From IMG/VR virus record IMGVR_UViG_3300043548_000233, positions 1-31,781 of that record: a stretch of 31,781 bases of DNA. One strand, written 5' to 3'. The DNA is from a virus. The notes under the pieces were generated by a model that had not been told where the DNA came from, searched no databases, and was given only the letters and a program-made list of their open reading frames with translations. Each line of letters begins with the position of its first letter. Within the stretch, counting starts at the first letter, position 1. Of this stretch, positions 7,409 through 14,930 are shown piece by piece. Position numbers and translations under genes: made by a program.

Positions 7409-7726
7409 TTAAATTTCGTCAAAACCAAACGAAGCGCAACGGAACTTAGTGCCATCTTCCATTTCGAGGATGTCACCGACTGACATCGAAGAGCAACGGT
7501 CATAGCACGACACAGGAATATCCGACATGATATTCATAGCTTTGAAAGCCTCTTCCATATCGTTGGTATCAACCGTAGCAACGTGAGTATAATATTGGAA
7601 GTTTTCTGCCTTAAAGGTGCGATCAAACGAACGATCAAAGTATGCCTTAATGCGGTCAGAAGTTTCGCCGTTGTTTACGGCAGCGATTTCAGCGTCGGTC
7701 AGTTGGATTTGGTAAACCTTGATCAT
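7409..7726 (-). CDS. Conserved phage early protein, unknown
   Basis: A 105-residue protein beginning MIKVYQIQLTDAEI. The block YYTHVATVDTNDMEEAF and SVGDILEMEDGTKF, with a C-terminal SFGFDEI, matches a protein family common in cyanophages and T4-like marine phages whose role is unknown. The frame is open into the promoter, but AGAGGAA lies seven bases before ATG 7724-7726 and the predicted transcription start is near 7751, so the longer versions are excluded. Confidence 0.75.
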   Translation of the reverse strand: MIKVYQIQLTDAEIAAVNNGETSDRIKAYFDRSFDRTFKAENFQYYTHVATVDTNDMEEAFKAMNIMSDIPVSCYDRCSSMSVGDILEMEDGTKFRCASFGFDEI

Positions 7727-7757
7727 TTTCATTTCCTCTTTTCTCATCTTATATTTC

Positions 7758-7786
7758 ATTCTACCATATTTTTGAGAAAATGTCAA
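7758..7786 (-). promoter_or_regulatory. Strong early-type promoter (family copy 4)
   Basis: TTGACA (7781-7786), 17 bp, TAGAAT (7758-7763). The following leader (ATATAAGATGAGAAAAG) recurs almost unchanged after the promoter at 21989-22017. Confidence 0.85.
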
Positions 7787-7795
7787 GCCCCTAAA

Positions 7796-8431
7796 TCATC
7801 TAATTCGCATTTTTTGAATTAATTTTTTCATCGTCTCATGCTCTGCCTTGACATTCAGCACTAGCATGGTGCATCCATCGACATAAGAAAATAAGGAATG
7901 TGCCTTGGTGGTGTTCATAAAATATGTCACGCCCTCTCGCAGTTCTATGACCTTGCCATCTAAAATCCAAGACATATGCATCGGATGGAAATTATTGAAT
8001 GGTAAGATTATGCGGAAAACATCATTAGGTAAGTCCCAGTCGTGGTCTCGATGCGGCGGAAAGAACCCACCCTTGTCAAGTCTGAGGAAATGCGAGCGGC
8101 ATAGAGAATCACCGAAGAAGTCGCACAACTCAGAAACTTCTGGTATCTCATATGACAGTGGTGTTCTGACAGTGAAATCTTTGTCATAATAGATTTGCCC
8201 AGTTTCACGGTAATACTCAGACAAACTTTCTAGATCGGGTACGCCAGAATATCCGCCATCAAGACTTGTGATGGACAAACCATAACGATTGTATCCATTC
8301 TTGTATGTGTTATACTGCCGCCAACCATGGTGACCTGACAGTAGTTCTGTATACTTGTTTGTATCTATGTGTGGGAATCCTAGTTCTACCAAGTCACCAT
8401 AGGAAACAACAAATTCAGTTAATGGATTCAT
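7796..8431 (-). CDS. Aspartyl/asparaginyl beta-hydroxylase-like oxygenase
   Basis: A 211-residue protein. The segment LRLDKGGFFPPHRDHDWD carries the HxD iron ligands (H127, D129), followed by FRIILPFNNFHPMHMSWILD and a second histidine in NTTKAHSLFSY (H178). This is the layout of the Asp/Asn beta-hydroxylase-like 2OG-Fe(II) group. It ends the accessory cassette that includes the ANL enzyme, sulfotransferase-like and glycosyltransferase genes, so it may hydroxylate a product of that cassette; that is inference. The start overlaps the upstream gene by 17 nt. Confidence 0.8.
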   Translation of the reverse strand: MNPLTEFVVSYGDLVELGFPHIDTNKYTELLSGHHGWRQYNTYKNGYNRYGLSITSLDGGYSGVPDLESLSEYYRETGQIYYDKDFTVRTPLSYEIPEVSELCDFFGDSLCRSHFLRLDKGGFFPPHRDHDWDLPNDVFRIILPFNNFHPMHMSWILDGKVIELREGVTYFMNTTKAHSLFSYVDGCTMLVLNVKAEHETMKKLIQKMRIR

Positions 8432-8699
8432 ATACTCTAAACTTTATATCTAGTGGGGTGTCCCTTTGTGGTGCATCCTCGAAGATTTGCTGGTGTGTTT
8501 CTATTATATTCTGCAATCTTTCCTCTGTGGTTGCGCCGAATGTGATTACCATTTTTCCTGGAAATTCCTCGACCTGATAATATGTATCATGCCCATACAG
8601 GATCTCATTTATGAAATTATGATACTTTTCCTGTGTCTTTATGTCAGAAACCTCGGTATATCCACCTTGAATTGCGATTGTTATTTCCCATGCGTGCAT
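8415..8699 (-). CDS. Small protein of the accessory cassette, unknown
   Basis: A 94-residue protein with alternating strands and helices (MHAWEITIAIQGGY; FPGKMVITFGATTEERLQNI). The size and alpha/beta pattern suggest a ferredoxin-like fold, but no family is recognised. GGGAG lies eight bases before the ATG. It sits between the ANL ligase and the oxygenase with overlaps on both sides, so it is probably co-translated with them. Confidence 0.6.
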   Translation of the reverse strand: MHAWEITIAIQGGYTEVSDIKTQEKYHNFINEILYGHDTYYQVEEFPGKMVITFGATTEERLQNIIETHQQIFEDAPQRDTPLDIKFRVYESIN

Positions 8700-10000
8700 C
8701 GTAGATACTCCCGCAATTGATCCATGTTGATTTTCGTGTCAACTGTGAATGTTTCCTTGTCAAGATAATGTATGTCTGCGATTGCAAGATTTGCAAATTT
8801 GCTTGAGTCAACATCTTCCCATAAAACAAGGTGGCGGGTATCATCAAAGATTACAAACGAATACTCGGATGTGATAGATGCGACAAAATTCTCTATAGGA
8901 TCGCGTTCGAGGCGACCACCATAATACCAAACTCCACCTCGTTGTTCTAGATTGTCCTGTATAATACGTGGAGAACTCCACATCGAGCAGGAGATCTCGG
9001 TGAATCCATCGCGTGTTTCCATGCCATAAAAAGCATCTGGTTGAATGCCAAGTCTGGATGGTTCAAACTCATAGTCGGCAGTAATGTGGTTGAGTAACAG
9101 AGGAATACCCGTATCAATTGATCCGTAGTGTGACATAAACTCGATGTTATATTTCTTCACATAGTCAACAAGAACCTTTGTGACAGTGAATCCAGATATG
9201 TTTATCAGAATTTTATTTGGTATTGATCCTCCAACATTATTCAGACTCTCTATCAATTTTGCAACATCAAACATGTTACCGCAAAGTAGACGGTCGATCT
9301 TGTGCGGAATAATTTCCTCTTCGCATATACTCAGAAAAGAAGTCGGATTGGCAAACATATATGCGAAATGATGATTCTTCGATCCCATCAAAGCAGGTAA
9401 CAAGAACGTCAGCAGACTGCTAGCATGGTGCATGTTTCTAGTATGTAAGACACAAGACTCAGGTTCAAACTTGAAGACTTCTATGTTTCTTTTACTGATT
9501 TTATAGAGTTCCTCGTGAGTGAACCAGATTGGTTTTGATCTGTTGGTAGTTCCACTGGTCGATGCTAACAGGAAATGATCAGTTGTTTCACATTCGATAT
9601 CTGACTCGCTATCATCAGAGAAACTTTCATACTCGCTTTCATGTATGACTTGCTTGCTGTATGCCACAACCATCTCGTGATGTAGAGGACTATTCCTGGC
9701 AACATCACATTCCAACGCAAAATCTACAGGACCAAAGATCGCCATCTTAGTCATATGTAGAGTCTGTTCGGTAACAGGTTTGTCAATCACCAGCAGTTTC
9801 ATCCCCATCTCCGCAATGGCAAAGATGGCAGAGACGTGATTGACGTTCATTTCTAAGATAGCGAGGGCAACTAGATCGCCTTTCTTTGCTCCTCTAGATC
9901 TGAACAGATTCTTCCATCTGTTGACTTGTGCGCAAATGTCAGAGTAACTGCTGCCTTCGTACGTAATATCTTTACGAATTATATCTCGTGTGATGTGCAT
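8681..10000 (-). CDS. ANL-superfamily adenylating enzyme (acyl-CoA synthetase-like)
   Basis: A 439-residue protein with the ANL core motifs: A3 STSGTTNRSKP (148-157), A5 HYGSIDTG (291-298), an A7/A8-like YYGGRLERD (359-367) and an A10-like VDTKINMDQLREY whose K423 matches the catalytic lysine. The family activates a carboxylate with ATP to an acyl-AMP and usually transfers it to CoA or a carrier protein. At 439 residues it is compact compared with the usual 500-600, but both ends of the fold seem present. No carrier protein is visible nearby. A phage-borne ANL enzyme is unusual; the neighbours suggest a biosynthetic cassette. Confidence 0.85.
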   Translation of the reverse strand: MHITRDIIRKDITYEGSSYSDICAQVNRWKNLFRSRGAKKGDLVALAILEMNVNHVSAIFAIAEMGMKLLVIDKPVTEQTLHMTKMAIFGPVDFALECDVARNSPLHHEMVVAYSKQVIHESEYESFSDDSESDIECETTDHFLLASTSGTTNRSKPIWFTHEELYKISKRNIEVFKFEPESCVLHTRNMHHASSLLTFLLPALMGSKNHHFAYMFANPTSFLSICEEEIIPHKIDRLLCGNMFDVAKLIESLNNVGGSIPNKILINISGFTVTKVLVDYVKKYNIEFMSHYGSIDTGIPLLLNHITADYEFEPSRLGIQPDAFYGMETRDGFTEISCSMWSSPRIIQDNLEQRGGVWYYGGRLERDPIENFVASITSEYSFVIFDDTRHLVLWEDVDSSKFANLAIADIHYLDKETFTVDTKINMDQLREYLRCTHGK

Positions 10001-10527
10001 AATTCTTCAACCATTTTCTTCAGGTAACTGTTGTTATCGAGCAGTGGTGTTACGCATGGTTTGTCATTAAAATAGTGCTCATACCAAGTCACGTCACAAT
10101 CGTTCCTTCTTATGTATTCGTAAACCAACTTACCATGCAGAATTGTTGGTATTATTACCGTCTGTAGTAACACACCTGCTTCGATCGATGGCGATAATTT
10201 CAACCAATAGTTTGCCAGACTGCGGATACTGTTACCGAAGTTGATACGTAGAAAGAACTTATCTGCTTTCGGTAACATCAGGTGGTTGGAATTGTTACAC
10301 AGCACAACACAATTATCCATATTCTGGATTGCGAGCATATAATTCTTCATGGAGATGCTCTGGTCGTGATCAACCTCATGGTGCGCTTGCTTTAATTTTG
10401 CCCATGATGATCCGAATTCCTTGATATTCATAGGATTCATGTCACCGACATAAGGCAACCCCATCTTCTCGGATAAATCTAAACAATATTTTGTGCCACC
10501 AGATCGTGGCATGGAGATAACTAACAT
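9979..10527 (-). CDS. Sulfotransferase-like P-loop protein
   Basis: A 182-residue protein starting MLVISMPRSGGTKYCLDLSE. The N-terminal beta strand followed by PRSGGT is the 5'-phosphosulfate-binding loop of PAPS-dependent sulfotransferases. The 3'-phosphate site is less clear; FLRINFGNSIRSLANYW contains the expected Arg...Ser spacing. It is short (typical enzymes are 250 or more residues), so it may be a minimal viral form or may act on a different nucleotide donor. Overlaps of 7 and 22 nt tie it to the methyltransferase and ANL genes. Confidence 0.7.
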   Translation of the reverse strand: MLVISMPRSGGTKYCLDLSEKMGLPYVGDMNPMNIKEFGSSWAKLKQAHHEVDHDQSISMKNYMLAIQNMDNCVVLCNNSNHLMLPKADKFFLRINFGNSIRSLANYWLKLSPSIEAGVLLQTVIIPTILHGKLVYEYIRRNDCDVTWYEHYFNDKPCVTPLLDNNSYLKKMVEELCTSHEI

Positions 10528-11195
10528 AGTATTGCCATTGAAGATTTTGTAGGAACAATTATTTTCTTGTTGTGCGTTGCAGCAAATTCATCAACTGCTT
10601 TCATACAATCTGAATGTATGGGTTCATAATCGTGAACAACAAGGATACCATCTGGAAGCAAATACTCGTTCCAGAAACACAATGCTGCCAGCGTATCTAC
10701 ATAATTGTGGTCACCATCATAAAACACCATATTGACCTTGCGATCCCAGTGAGTAAAATATGGACTGAAGAATTCTTTGCGCACGTTTATGTTATCATAA
10801 CCTTCAGTATTTTCACAGAACTTTTGCCACTGCTCTTCTGCAGTTAAAGTGAAGTTATTGACCACATACTTCAGCAATTTAGGTTTGCACATATAATGTA
10901 AGACTTGATCAATGGTATATCCCAGTTCCTTCAGAGTCTGCTCTCGGTACTTATCGTTGACCAGCAGTTGCATCCTACCGAGCATTATGTTTAGACCCTC
11001 AAACTTATCAAAGGTCGTAATGTTCAAATTTTTGTTTTGGTGATGACACGCTTCAGCGATTGCCACAGTGCTTTTTCCAGTGAATGCGCCGATCTCAACG
11101 ATTTCGCCAGTTTCTGGTAACATTGATACTGCTTCGCGTAGTGCTTCCACGTCTCTGCGTGTTATCAATCCAATTATGTGTTTAGCAGGTTTCAT
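10521..11195 (-). CDS. Class I SAM-dependent methyltransferase (Methyltransf_24 type)
   Basis: A 224-residue protein with motif I EIVEIGAFTGKST (31-43), the acidic end of strand 2 (ITTFDKFEG) and FYDGDHNYVDT...LVVHDY, the DGDH pattern of the Methyltransf_24/macrocin-O-methyltransferase-like group, which methylates hydroxyls of small molecules or sugars. The start ATG 11193-11195 overlaps the upstream stop (TAATG); a TTG two codons earlier is the alternative. It lies in the accessory cassette beside sulfotransferase-like and acetyltransferase-like genes. Confidence 0.8.
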   Translation of the reverse strand: MKPAKHIIGLITRRDVEALREAVSMLPETGEIVEIGAFTGKSTVAIAEACHHQNKNLNITTFDKFEGLNIMLGRMQLLVNDKYREQTLKELGYTIDQVLHYMCKPKLLKYVVNNFTLTAEEQWQKFCENTEGYDNINVRKEFFSPYFTHWDRKVNMVFYDGDHNYVDTLAALCFWNEYLLPDGILVVHDYEPIHSDCMKAVDEFAATHNKKIIVPTKSSMAILC

Positions 11196-11818
11196 TAACA
11201 AGAAATCCTGTTTAGATTCATCAATAATTTATTTTCTTCTTCTGCATCAAACAAATGATAGATGATCCATTGCTTTGTTCCTTTGAGGTATATTGGACCA
11301 TATGATTTAAATGGGTATATTTTTCTTCCTGGTTTTGACCACCACTGCCCCATGTCATCTCTATACGAACTTGGGAAATTTTTCGGGTCATTAATTTTAA
11401 TATACCCATCAACAAATCTCAAGTTGTATTCATTCAACGAATAAAAACACCCATCAACTCTGACTGATCGGGCAATATCAAACACCACATCATTCATGTC
11501 CCCCTGAATGTGTGCGCAATGAGCACCAGGAATTGTATAACTGCGAACACCACAACACATCATATTTTCTATCTCAGACAGATAGAACCCTTGCCCGCAA
11601 ATAACATTGCCATCTTCTTTGCATATTACATATCCGTTTTCGGGTCCATCGAATCGTTTTTCATTATATAACAAATAAAGAAATGTGTGTGGTTTATTTT
11701 CCCAATCATCATAAACCATATTTTCCGCAGCAGGTCTGTTATCCTGCTCAGATTTCTTACAAAAATCTATAAGATCTTCTATTGGATAACTGCTGTCAAT
11801 TCTGTGTATTGTGCGCAT
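11195..11818 (-). CDS. Possible GNAT-type acyltransferase
   Basis: A 207-residue protein of unsure family. A central strand-turn-strand (GYVICKEDGNVICGQGFYLS) and CGVRSYTIPGAHCAHIQGDM, then a helix and SLNEYNLRF, recall the layout of GNAT acetyltransferases in some marine phages where RxYxxPxxR precedes the acyl-CoA loop; the usual RxxGxG/A loop is not clearly present. The C-terminal third (WWSKPGRKIYPFKSYGPIYL) looks like substrate-side beta structure. It overlaps the Coq4-like gene by 23 nt. Confidence 0.45.
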   Translation of the reverse strand: MRTIHRIDSSYPIEDLIDFCKKSEQDNRPAAENMVYDDWENKPHTFLYLLYNEKRFDGPENGYVICKEDGNVICGQGFYLSEIENMMCCGVRSYTIPGAHCAHIQGDMNDVVFDIARSVRVDGCFYSLNEYNLRFVDGYIKINDPKNFPSSYRDDMGQWWSKPGRKIYPFKSYGPIYLKGTKQWIIYHLFDAEEENKLLMNLNRISC

Positions 11819-12455
11819 TGATATTAAGTCTCACTCTTGCATCTGTCAAATTTTCACTCAATAATAAATTGTAATCTTCGGCGAGCAAATATTTTGCGCG
11901 TTTGCCAGCAACATATGATTTTAACATTAATTGGATATTATGAATATTTATACCATTTAGTTTCAAAAATCCAACTGCAATTAGTAACCATCCAATAAAT
12001 TTAGTTTGTGCAAAGGAAAATGCTGAAAGGCACATCTCGCCAACATCATCAGGAGGATAACCTGTTAGGGTGTGCCAAATATCATGGGTTTCTATATTTC
12101 TTCTTGCCATCCAACTATATGGATGCCTTGCCTCCATCCATTGTCTATTTTCTTGTTTTCGTTTACTAATCTTAATTAGATTATCATTTTTCGGAAATAA
12201 CTTGTAACATTCTCGCCCAACAGAACCTTCTGGTCTTTGTGATAGAGTGTCAGTGTAGTCAGATATTTCTTCTGAAATATAACAAGCCTCTCCTCCCAGA
12301 TCGCTTTTCAATAATTTAGCATAATTATGCTTCAATGAAGGAGAAACTAAATGACGAGTAAATTGAAAAATTAAGAATGTGTTGGATGGATTTTTCCATA
12401 ATCTCTTATACGAAGCATATGCTTGTTTATAATTAATTTTGTATTTCATTTGCAT
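11796..12455 (-). CDS. Coq4-family protein
   Basis: A 219-residue protein. ARHPYSWMARR is followed by ETHDIWHTLTGYPPDDVGE, which matches exactly the HDxxH-x11-E metal motif of Coq4 (H124, D125, H128, E140). The following FAQTKFIGWLLIAVGFLKL fits the conserved hydrophobic helix of the family. Coq4 acts in ubiquinone synthesis and has been linked to oxidative decarboxylation of the ring C1; bacterial homologues occur in alphaproteobacteria and cyanobacteria. No other ubiquinone gene is visible here, so a different ring or lipid substrate is possible. GGAG precedes the ATG at ten bases; overlaps on both sides. Confidence 0.85.
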   Translation of the reverse strand: MQMKYKINYKQAYASYKRLWKNPSNTFLIFQFTRHLVSPSLKHNYAKLLKSDLGGEACYISEEISDYTDTLSQRPEGSVGRECYKLFPKNDNLIKISKRKQENRQWMEARHPYSWMARRNIETHDIWHTLTGYPPDDVGEMCLSAFSFAQTKFIGWLLIAVGFLKLNGINIHNIQLMLKSYVAGKRAKYLLAEDYNLLLSENLTDARVRLNINAHNTQN

Positions 12456-13194
12456 GGATTATATTCTCCAACTCTAAACAAACTCGCATAACTTCATTTG
12501 GATTTGATAAGAATGCATGAAGATTGCCCGTCTGTTCAAGTTCATAAATATATATGTTATCATCGACACGAAGATAACAAATTTTTGGATCATAATACAA
12601 TTTATACGAAGCAACCAGATCCTCGGAACCCGATAAAGTCTCATCAAATTTGAAGTATTTTGCGCATTTACGGGAATAAAGAATCATACGATTACAATTC
12701 AATTTTTTACGCATGAAGACATTTATCTTAAAAAGATTTTTAGAATGGTCTTCATCCATTATATTTGCAAAAGAAGATGCAACTCTATTACTAAACAATG
12801 TTTTTTCGGTATATTTGTTTCCATTTAATAAAATGTTCATGTTGTTTAATCCAAGAACATCAATTTCCGGATTTGCTTCGATAATCGAATAGAGCGTATC
12901 TATTGCATCAAATTGTAAATAATCATCCGCATCAACTTGCGTTAGATAGTCATAGTTGGTAGTCAAAAAATAGTCCAAAACAGAATTCTTACCCCTCGCA
13001 GGAGTTCCATTGGATTCAGTAACAATGCATTGAATACCATACGATTCTGCTACCAGAGTTGCAATATTCTCATATGATGAGTCGAGAGTATTACATACCA
13101 CAACCACATCTTTGGTTTGGGGCAGAACACTCTCGATACAACGTTTTAATTTTTCAGCATCCCTGGAAGTAAGAATTGCAACCAGAAGTCTCAT
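12433..13194 (-). CDS. Family 2 glycosyltransferase (GT-A fold)
   Basis: A 253-residue protein with an N-terminal VAILTSRDAEKLKRCIESVL (typical GT2 start), DSSYENI, and the nucleotide-sugar/metal motif DADD at 88-91 (QVDADDYLQ). A later SGSEDLVASYKL carries the acidic ED catalytic-base pattern. It probably transfers a sugar from a nucleotide donor to a glycan or small molecule. The start overlaps the FmdB-like gene (ATGA). Base composition in 11.2-13.2 kb is visibly more AT-rich than neighbouring core genes, which hints at recent acquisition. Confidence 0.85.
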   Translation of the reverse strand: MRLLVAILTSRDAEKLKRCIESVLPQTKDVVVVCNTLDSSYENIATLVAESYGIQCIVTESNGTPARGKNSVLDYFLTTNYDYLTQVDADDYLQFDAIDTLYSIIEANPEIDVLGLNNMNILLNGNKYTEKTLFSNRVASSFANIMDEDHSKNLFKINVFMRKKLNCNRMILYSRKCAKYFKFDETLSGSEDLVASYKLYYDPKICYLRVDDNIYIYELEQTGNLHAFLSNPNEVMRVCLELENIIHANEIQN

Positions 13195-13508
13195 CCTATT
13201 AGCGATCCTCCTGCTTTCTTTCTTGCCTTGTCGACAGCATCACGAACCTTAATTGCTTTGTGGTCCTTCTTACCATATTCTTGCGCAAGAGGACTGTTCG
13301 GATTCGCATCTGCGATTTTTGACATAACTTCCTTGAAGTGATCAGGAATCTTACCACCACCATCAGATCCAGGAGCATGCAAAAAGTTTACCTTTTTATA
13401 CATAATCTGGATTTTACCATCGGCAGTGAGTTCCTTCATGTCTTCGTAAGACATTTTTTCTTCCCACTCTTCACCTGTCTCGGTGTTCATCAAATCATAA
13501 ACTGGCAT
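13191..13508 (-). CDS. FmdB-like phage protein lacking zinc cysteines
   Basis: A 105-residue protein starting MPVYDLMNTETGEEWEEKMS. The N-terminus matches phage proteins related to FmdB-type zinc ribbons (PxYDxxNxxTGE), but no cysteines are present, so no zinc is bound. The middle KIPDHFKEVMSKIADANP is the conserved C-terminal part of these proteins. The ATG overlaps the upstream TGA (TGATG). Function unknown; it lies between two sugar-metabolism genes but is probably a core phage gene. Confidence 0.65.
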   Translation of the reverse strand: MPVYDLMNTETGEEWEEKMSYEDMKELTADGKIQIMYKKVNFLHAPGSDGGGKIPDHFKEVMSKIADANPNSPLAQEYGKKDHKAIKVRDAVDKARKKAGGSLIG

Positions 13509-14275
13509 CAATCATCTTTCCGAATCTTATTATTGTATTCGATCGCAGCACGCAGGATCGTCATATCATACTTATAATCTTCTGCGGTCGACAAGAGAGC
13601 AGAGGTGTCCTTGGGAAAGCAATGCCCACCCCAACCACGCTCTGGTGTAATCTCAGTGTGGTTTCTGCCGATTTGCGGACGATAGGCAAGATTGCGACGG
13701 ATCTTCTCGTAATCAGCACCAACCAGATTGGCGAGATCGTAGATATGATTGAAGAAACCAACCTTGACAGCAAGGAATGCGTTCGACGCATACTTTGTCA
13801 GAATTGCTTCCTCTGCTGAACAGGTCAAAACATTGCTGGTAACAGTTTCTTCAAAGAATCGTTTCCAATGAGAAATAGATCTACCAGAAAGAACAACGAA
13901 GTCCTGGTTCTTGTAATCTTCGATCGCATTTTTCGCAGTCAGGAACTCTGGTGAAAATGCAACCATGTGCTCTGGATAATGTTCTTTGATCTGATGCCAT
14001 GCCTCTAGAGAGATCGTGCTCTTGATAAGAGTAGGCATAGTAGCAGGAACATGACTTAGAACCTCGAGAACATTACTGTAATCACATGATCCATCAGCAC
14101 CTTCTGGAGTTGCCACGCAAATGATAACCCCATCTAGTTTATCAAAGTTGACTTCATCCCAAGTGTTCATACCAATACGTGCAGGGTCTATCACTAGAGG
14201 AGTCGCCATTCCAGCAGTCAGAATAGAATTCTGCACTGCTTTCCCAACATAACCCATTCCTGCAATCAGAAACAT
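13508..14275 (-). CDS. UDP-glucose/GDP-mannose dehydrogenase-like protein, short form
   Basis: A 255-residue protein with a Rossmann GMGYVG (6-11), STISLEAW, FSPEFL (107-112), KYASNAFLAVKVGFFN (161-176) and the catalytic cysteine motif GGHCFPKD (C219). These match the NAD-binding and central domains of UDP-glucose/UDP-GlcNAc 6-dehydrogenases. The C-terminal UDP-binding domain of full-length enzymes (about 390-440 residues) is absent; the protein stops about 35 residues after the cysteine. It may be a compact active phage form or act on another substrate. It could supply a uronic sugar to the glycosyltransferase nearby. Confidence 0.8.
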   Translation of the reverse strand: MFLIAGMGYVGKAVQNSILTAGMATPLVIDPARIGMNTWDEVNFDKLDGVIICVATPEGADGSCDYSNVLEVLSHVPATMPTLIKSTISLEAWHQIKEHYPEHMVAFSPEFLTAKNAIEDYKNQDFVVLSGRSISHWKRFFEETVTSNVLTCSAEEAILTKYASNAFLAVKVGFFNHIYDLANLVGADYEKIRRNLAYRPQIGRNHTEITPERGWGGHCFPKDTSALLSTAEDYKYDMTILRAAIEYNNKIRKDD

Positions 14276-14276
14276 T

Positions 14277-14513
14277 TTAGAGACCTACTGCATTCTTGTA
14301 TGTATCGAGAAGTGCTTCTTCTTCCATGCGAACGTGGTCTTCCAACTTACGCAAACGAATAATCTGGCGAACAGTCTTAGGAACATAACCGACTGACTTC
14401 AGTTCGGAATATACTTCCCTGCGGTCAATCTTTTTCTCATCAATTTCTGCATCGATTGTTTCGATACGTGTAATATACTGCATCAACTCATCACTGATAA
14501 TAACGTCACTCAT
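14277..14513 (-). CDS. GapR/DUF2312 family nucleoid-associated protein
   Basis: A 78-residue protein. LMQYITRIETIDAEI...REVYSELKSVGYVPKTVRQIIRLRKL ends with EEALLDTYKNAVGL, which is the signature layout of DUF2312/GapR: a long helix, the VYxExKxxGfxxKxxRxIxRLRK block and a short C-terminal helix. GapR binds over-twisted DNA ahead of polymerases in Caulobacter and is essentially alphaproteobacterial; it also appears in phages of that class. GAGG precedes the ATG. It is the first gene after the tRNA array. Confidence 0.88.
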   Translation of the reverse strand: MSDVIISDELMQYITRIETIDAEIDEKKIDRREVYSELKSVGYVPKTVRQIIRLRKLEDHVRMEEEALLDTYKNAVGL

Positions 14514-14532
14514 AACATAATCCTCTATTATT

Positions 14533-14609
14533 TGGTGACCCCTACGGGATTCGAACCCGTGATCTTCGCCGTGAAAGGGCGATGTCCTGGACCGCTAGAC
14601 GAAGGGGCC
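14533..14609 (-). tRNA. tRNA-Glu(UUC)
   Basis: Full cloverleaf: 7 bp acceptor (GGCCCCT), anticodon loop CUUUCAC, canonical T loop UUCGAAU, encoded CCA. It is the most 3' tRNA of the array, 20 nt upstream of the GapR-like gene, so it may be cut out of an mRNA leader. Confidence 0.95.
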
Positions 14610-14614
14610 GTAAA

Positions 14615-14692
14615 TGGAGGGACGAGTGGGATTCGAACCCACGGCTTTCAGGTTTTGCAGACCTGTGCGATGGACCACTCCGCCATCGTCCC
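14615..14692 (-). tRNA. tRNA-Cys(GCA)
   Basis: Acceptor GGGACGA, anticodon loop CUGCAAA, T loop UUCGAAU, discriminator U73 as expected for cysteine, encoded CCA. Confidence 0.95.
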
Positions 14693-14697
14693 GAAAC

Positions 14698-14769
14698 TGG
14701 TACCAGCAGTAGGTAACGCTCCTACGAAACCAACCTTATGAGAGTCGGTTGTGCACTTGCACTGCTGGC
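14698..14769 (-). tRNA. Atypical tRNA with CAU anticodon (Met or Ile2 type)
   Basis: A 72 nt cloverleaf: acceptor GCCAGCA/UGCUGGU with G1-U72, a tiny D arm (GUGC-AAGU-GCAC), anticodon arm CGACU-CUCAUAA-GGUUG, T arm GUAGG-AGCGUUA-CCUAC, then ACCA. The T loop lacks the usual UUC and the D loop lacks GG, so the normal elbow contact cannot form. Stems and the CCA are intact, which argues against a simple pseudogene. Confidence 0.6.
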
Positions 14770-14771
14770 AT

Positions 14772-14847
14772 TGGTGCGGATAACAGGGATCGAACCTGTG
14801 ACCTAACGATTATCGGTCGTTTGCTCTACCAGCTGAGCTATACCCGC
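14772..14847 (-). tRNA. tRNA-Ile(GAU)
   Basis: Canonical cloverleaf: acceptor GCGGGUA with UAUCCGC, anticodon arm AACGA-CCGAUAA-UCGUU, T loop UUCGAUC, encoded CCA. Confidence 0.95.
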
Positions 14848-14852
14848 AAAAA

Positions 14853-14929
14853 TGGTAGGGATAGTGGGATTCGAACCCACACTGCGAGAATTTTAAGTCC
14901 TCTGTCTCTGCCTGTTGGACTATATCCCC
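14853..14929 (-). tRNA. tRNA-Leu(UAA), short variable loop
   Basis: Acceptor GGGGAUA, anticodon loop CUUAAAA (UAA), T loop UUCGAAU, encoded CCA. The variable region is only about five bases, unlike the long arm of normal leucine tRNAs. The D stem is weak (GUC/GAC). Leucine assignment rests on the anticodon. Confidence 0.85.
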
Positions 14930-14930
14930 A

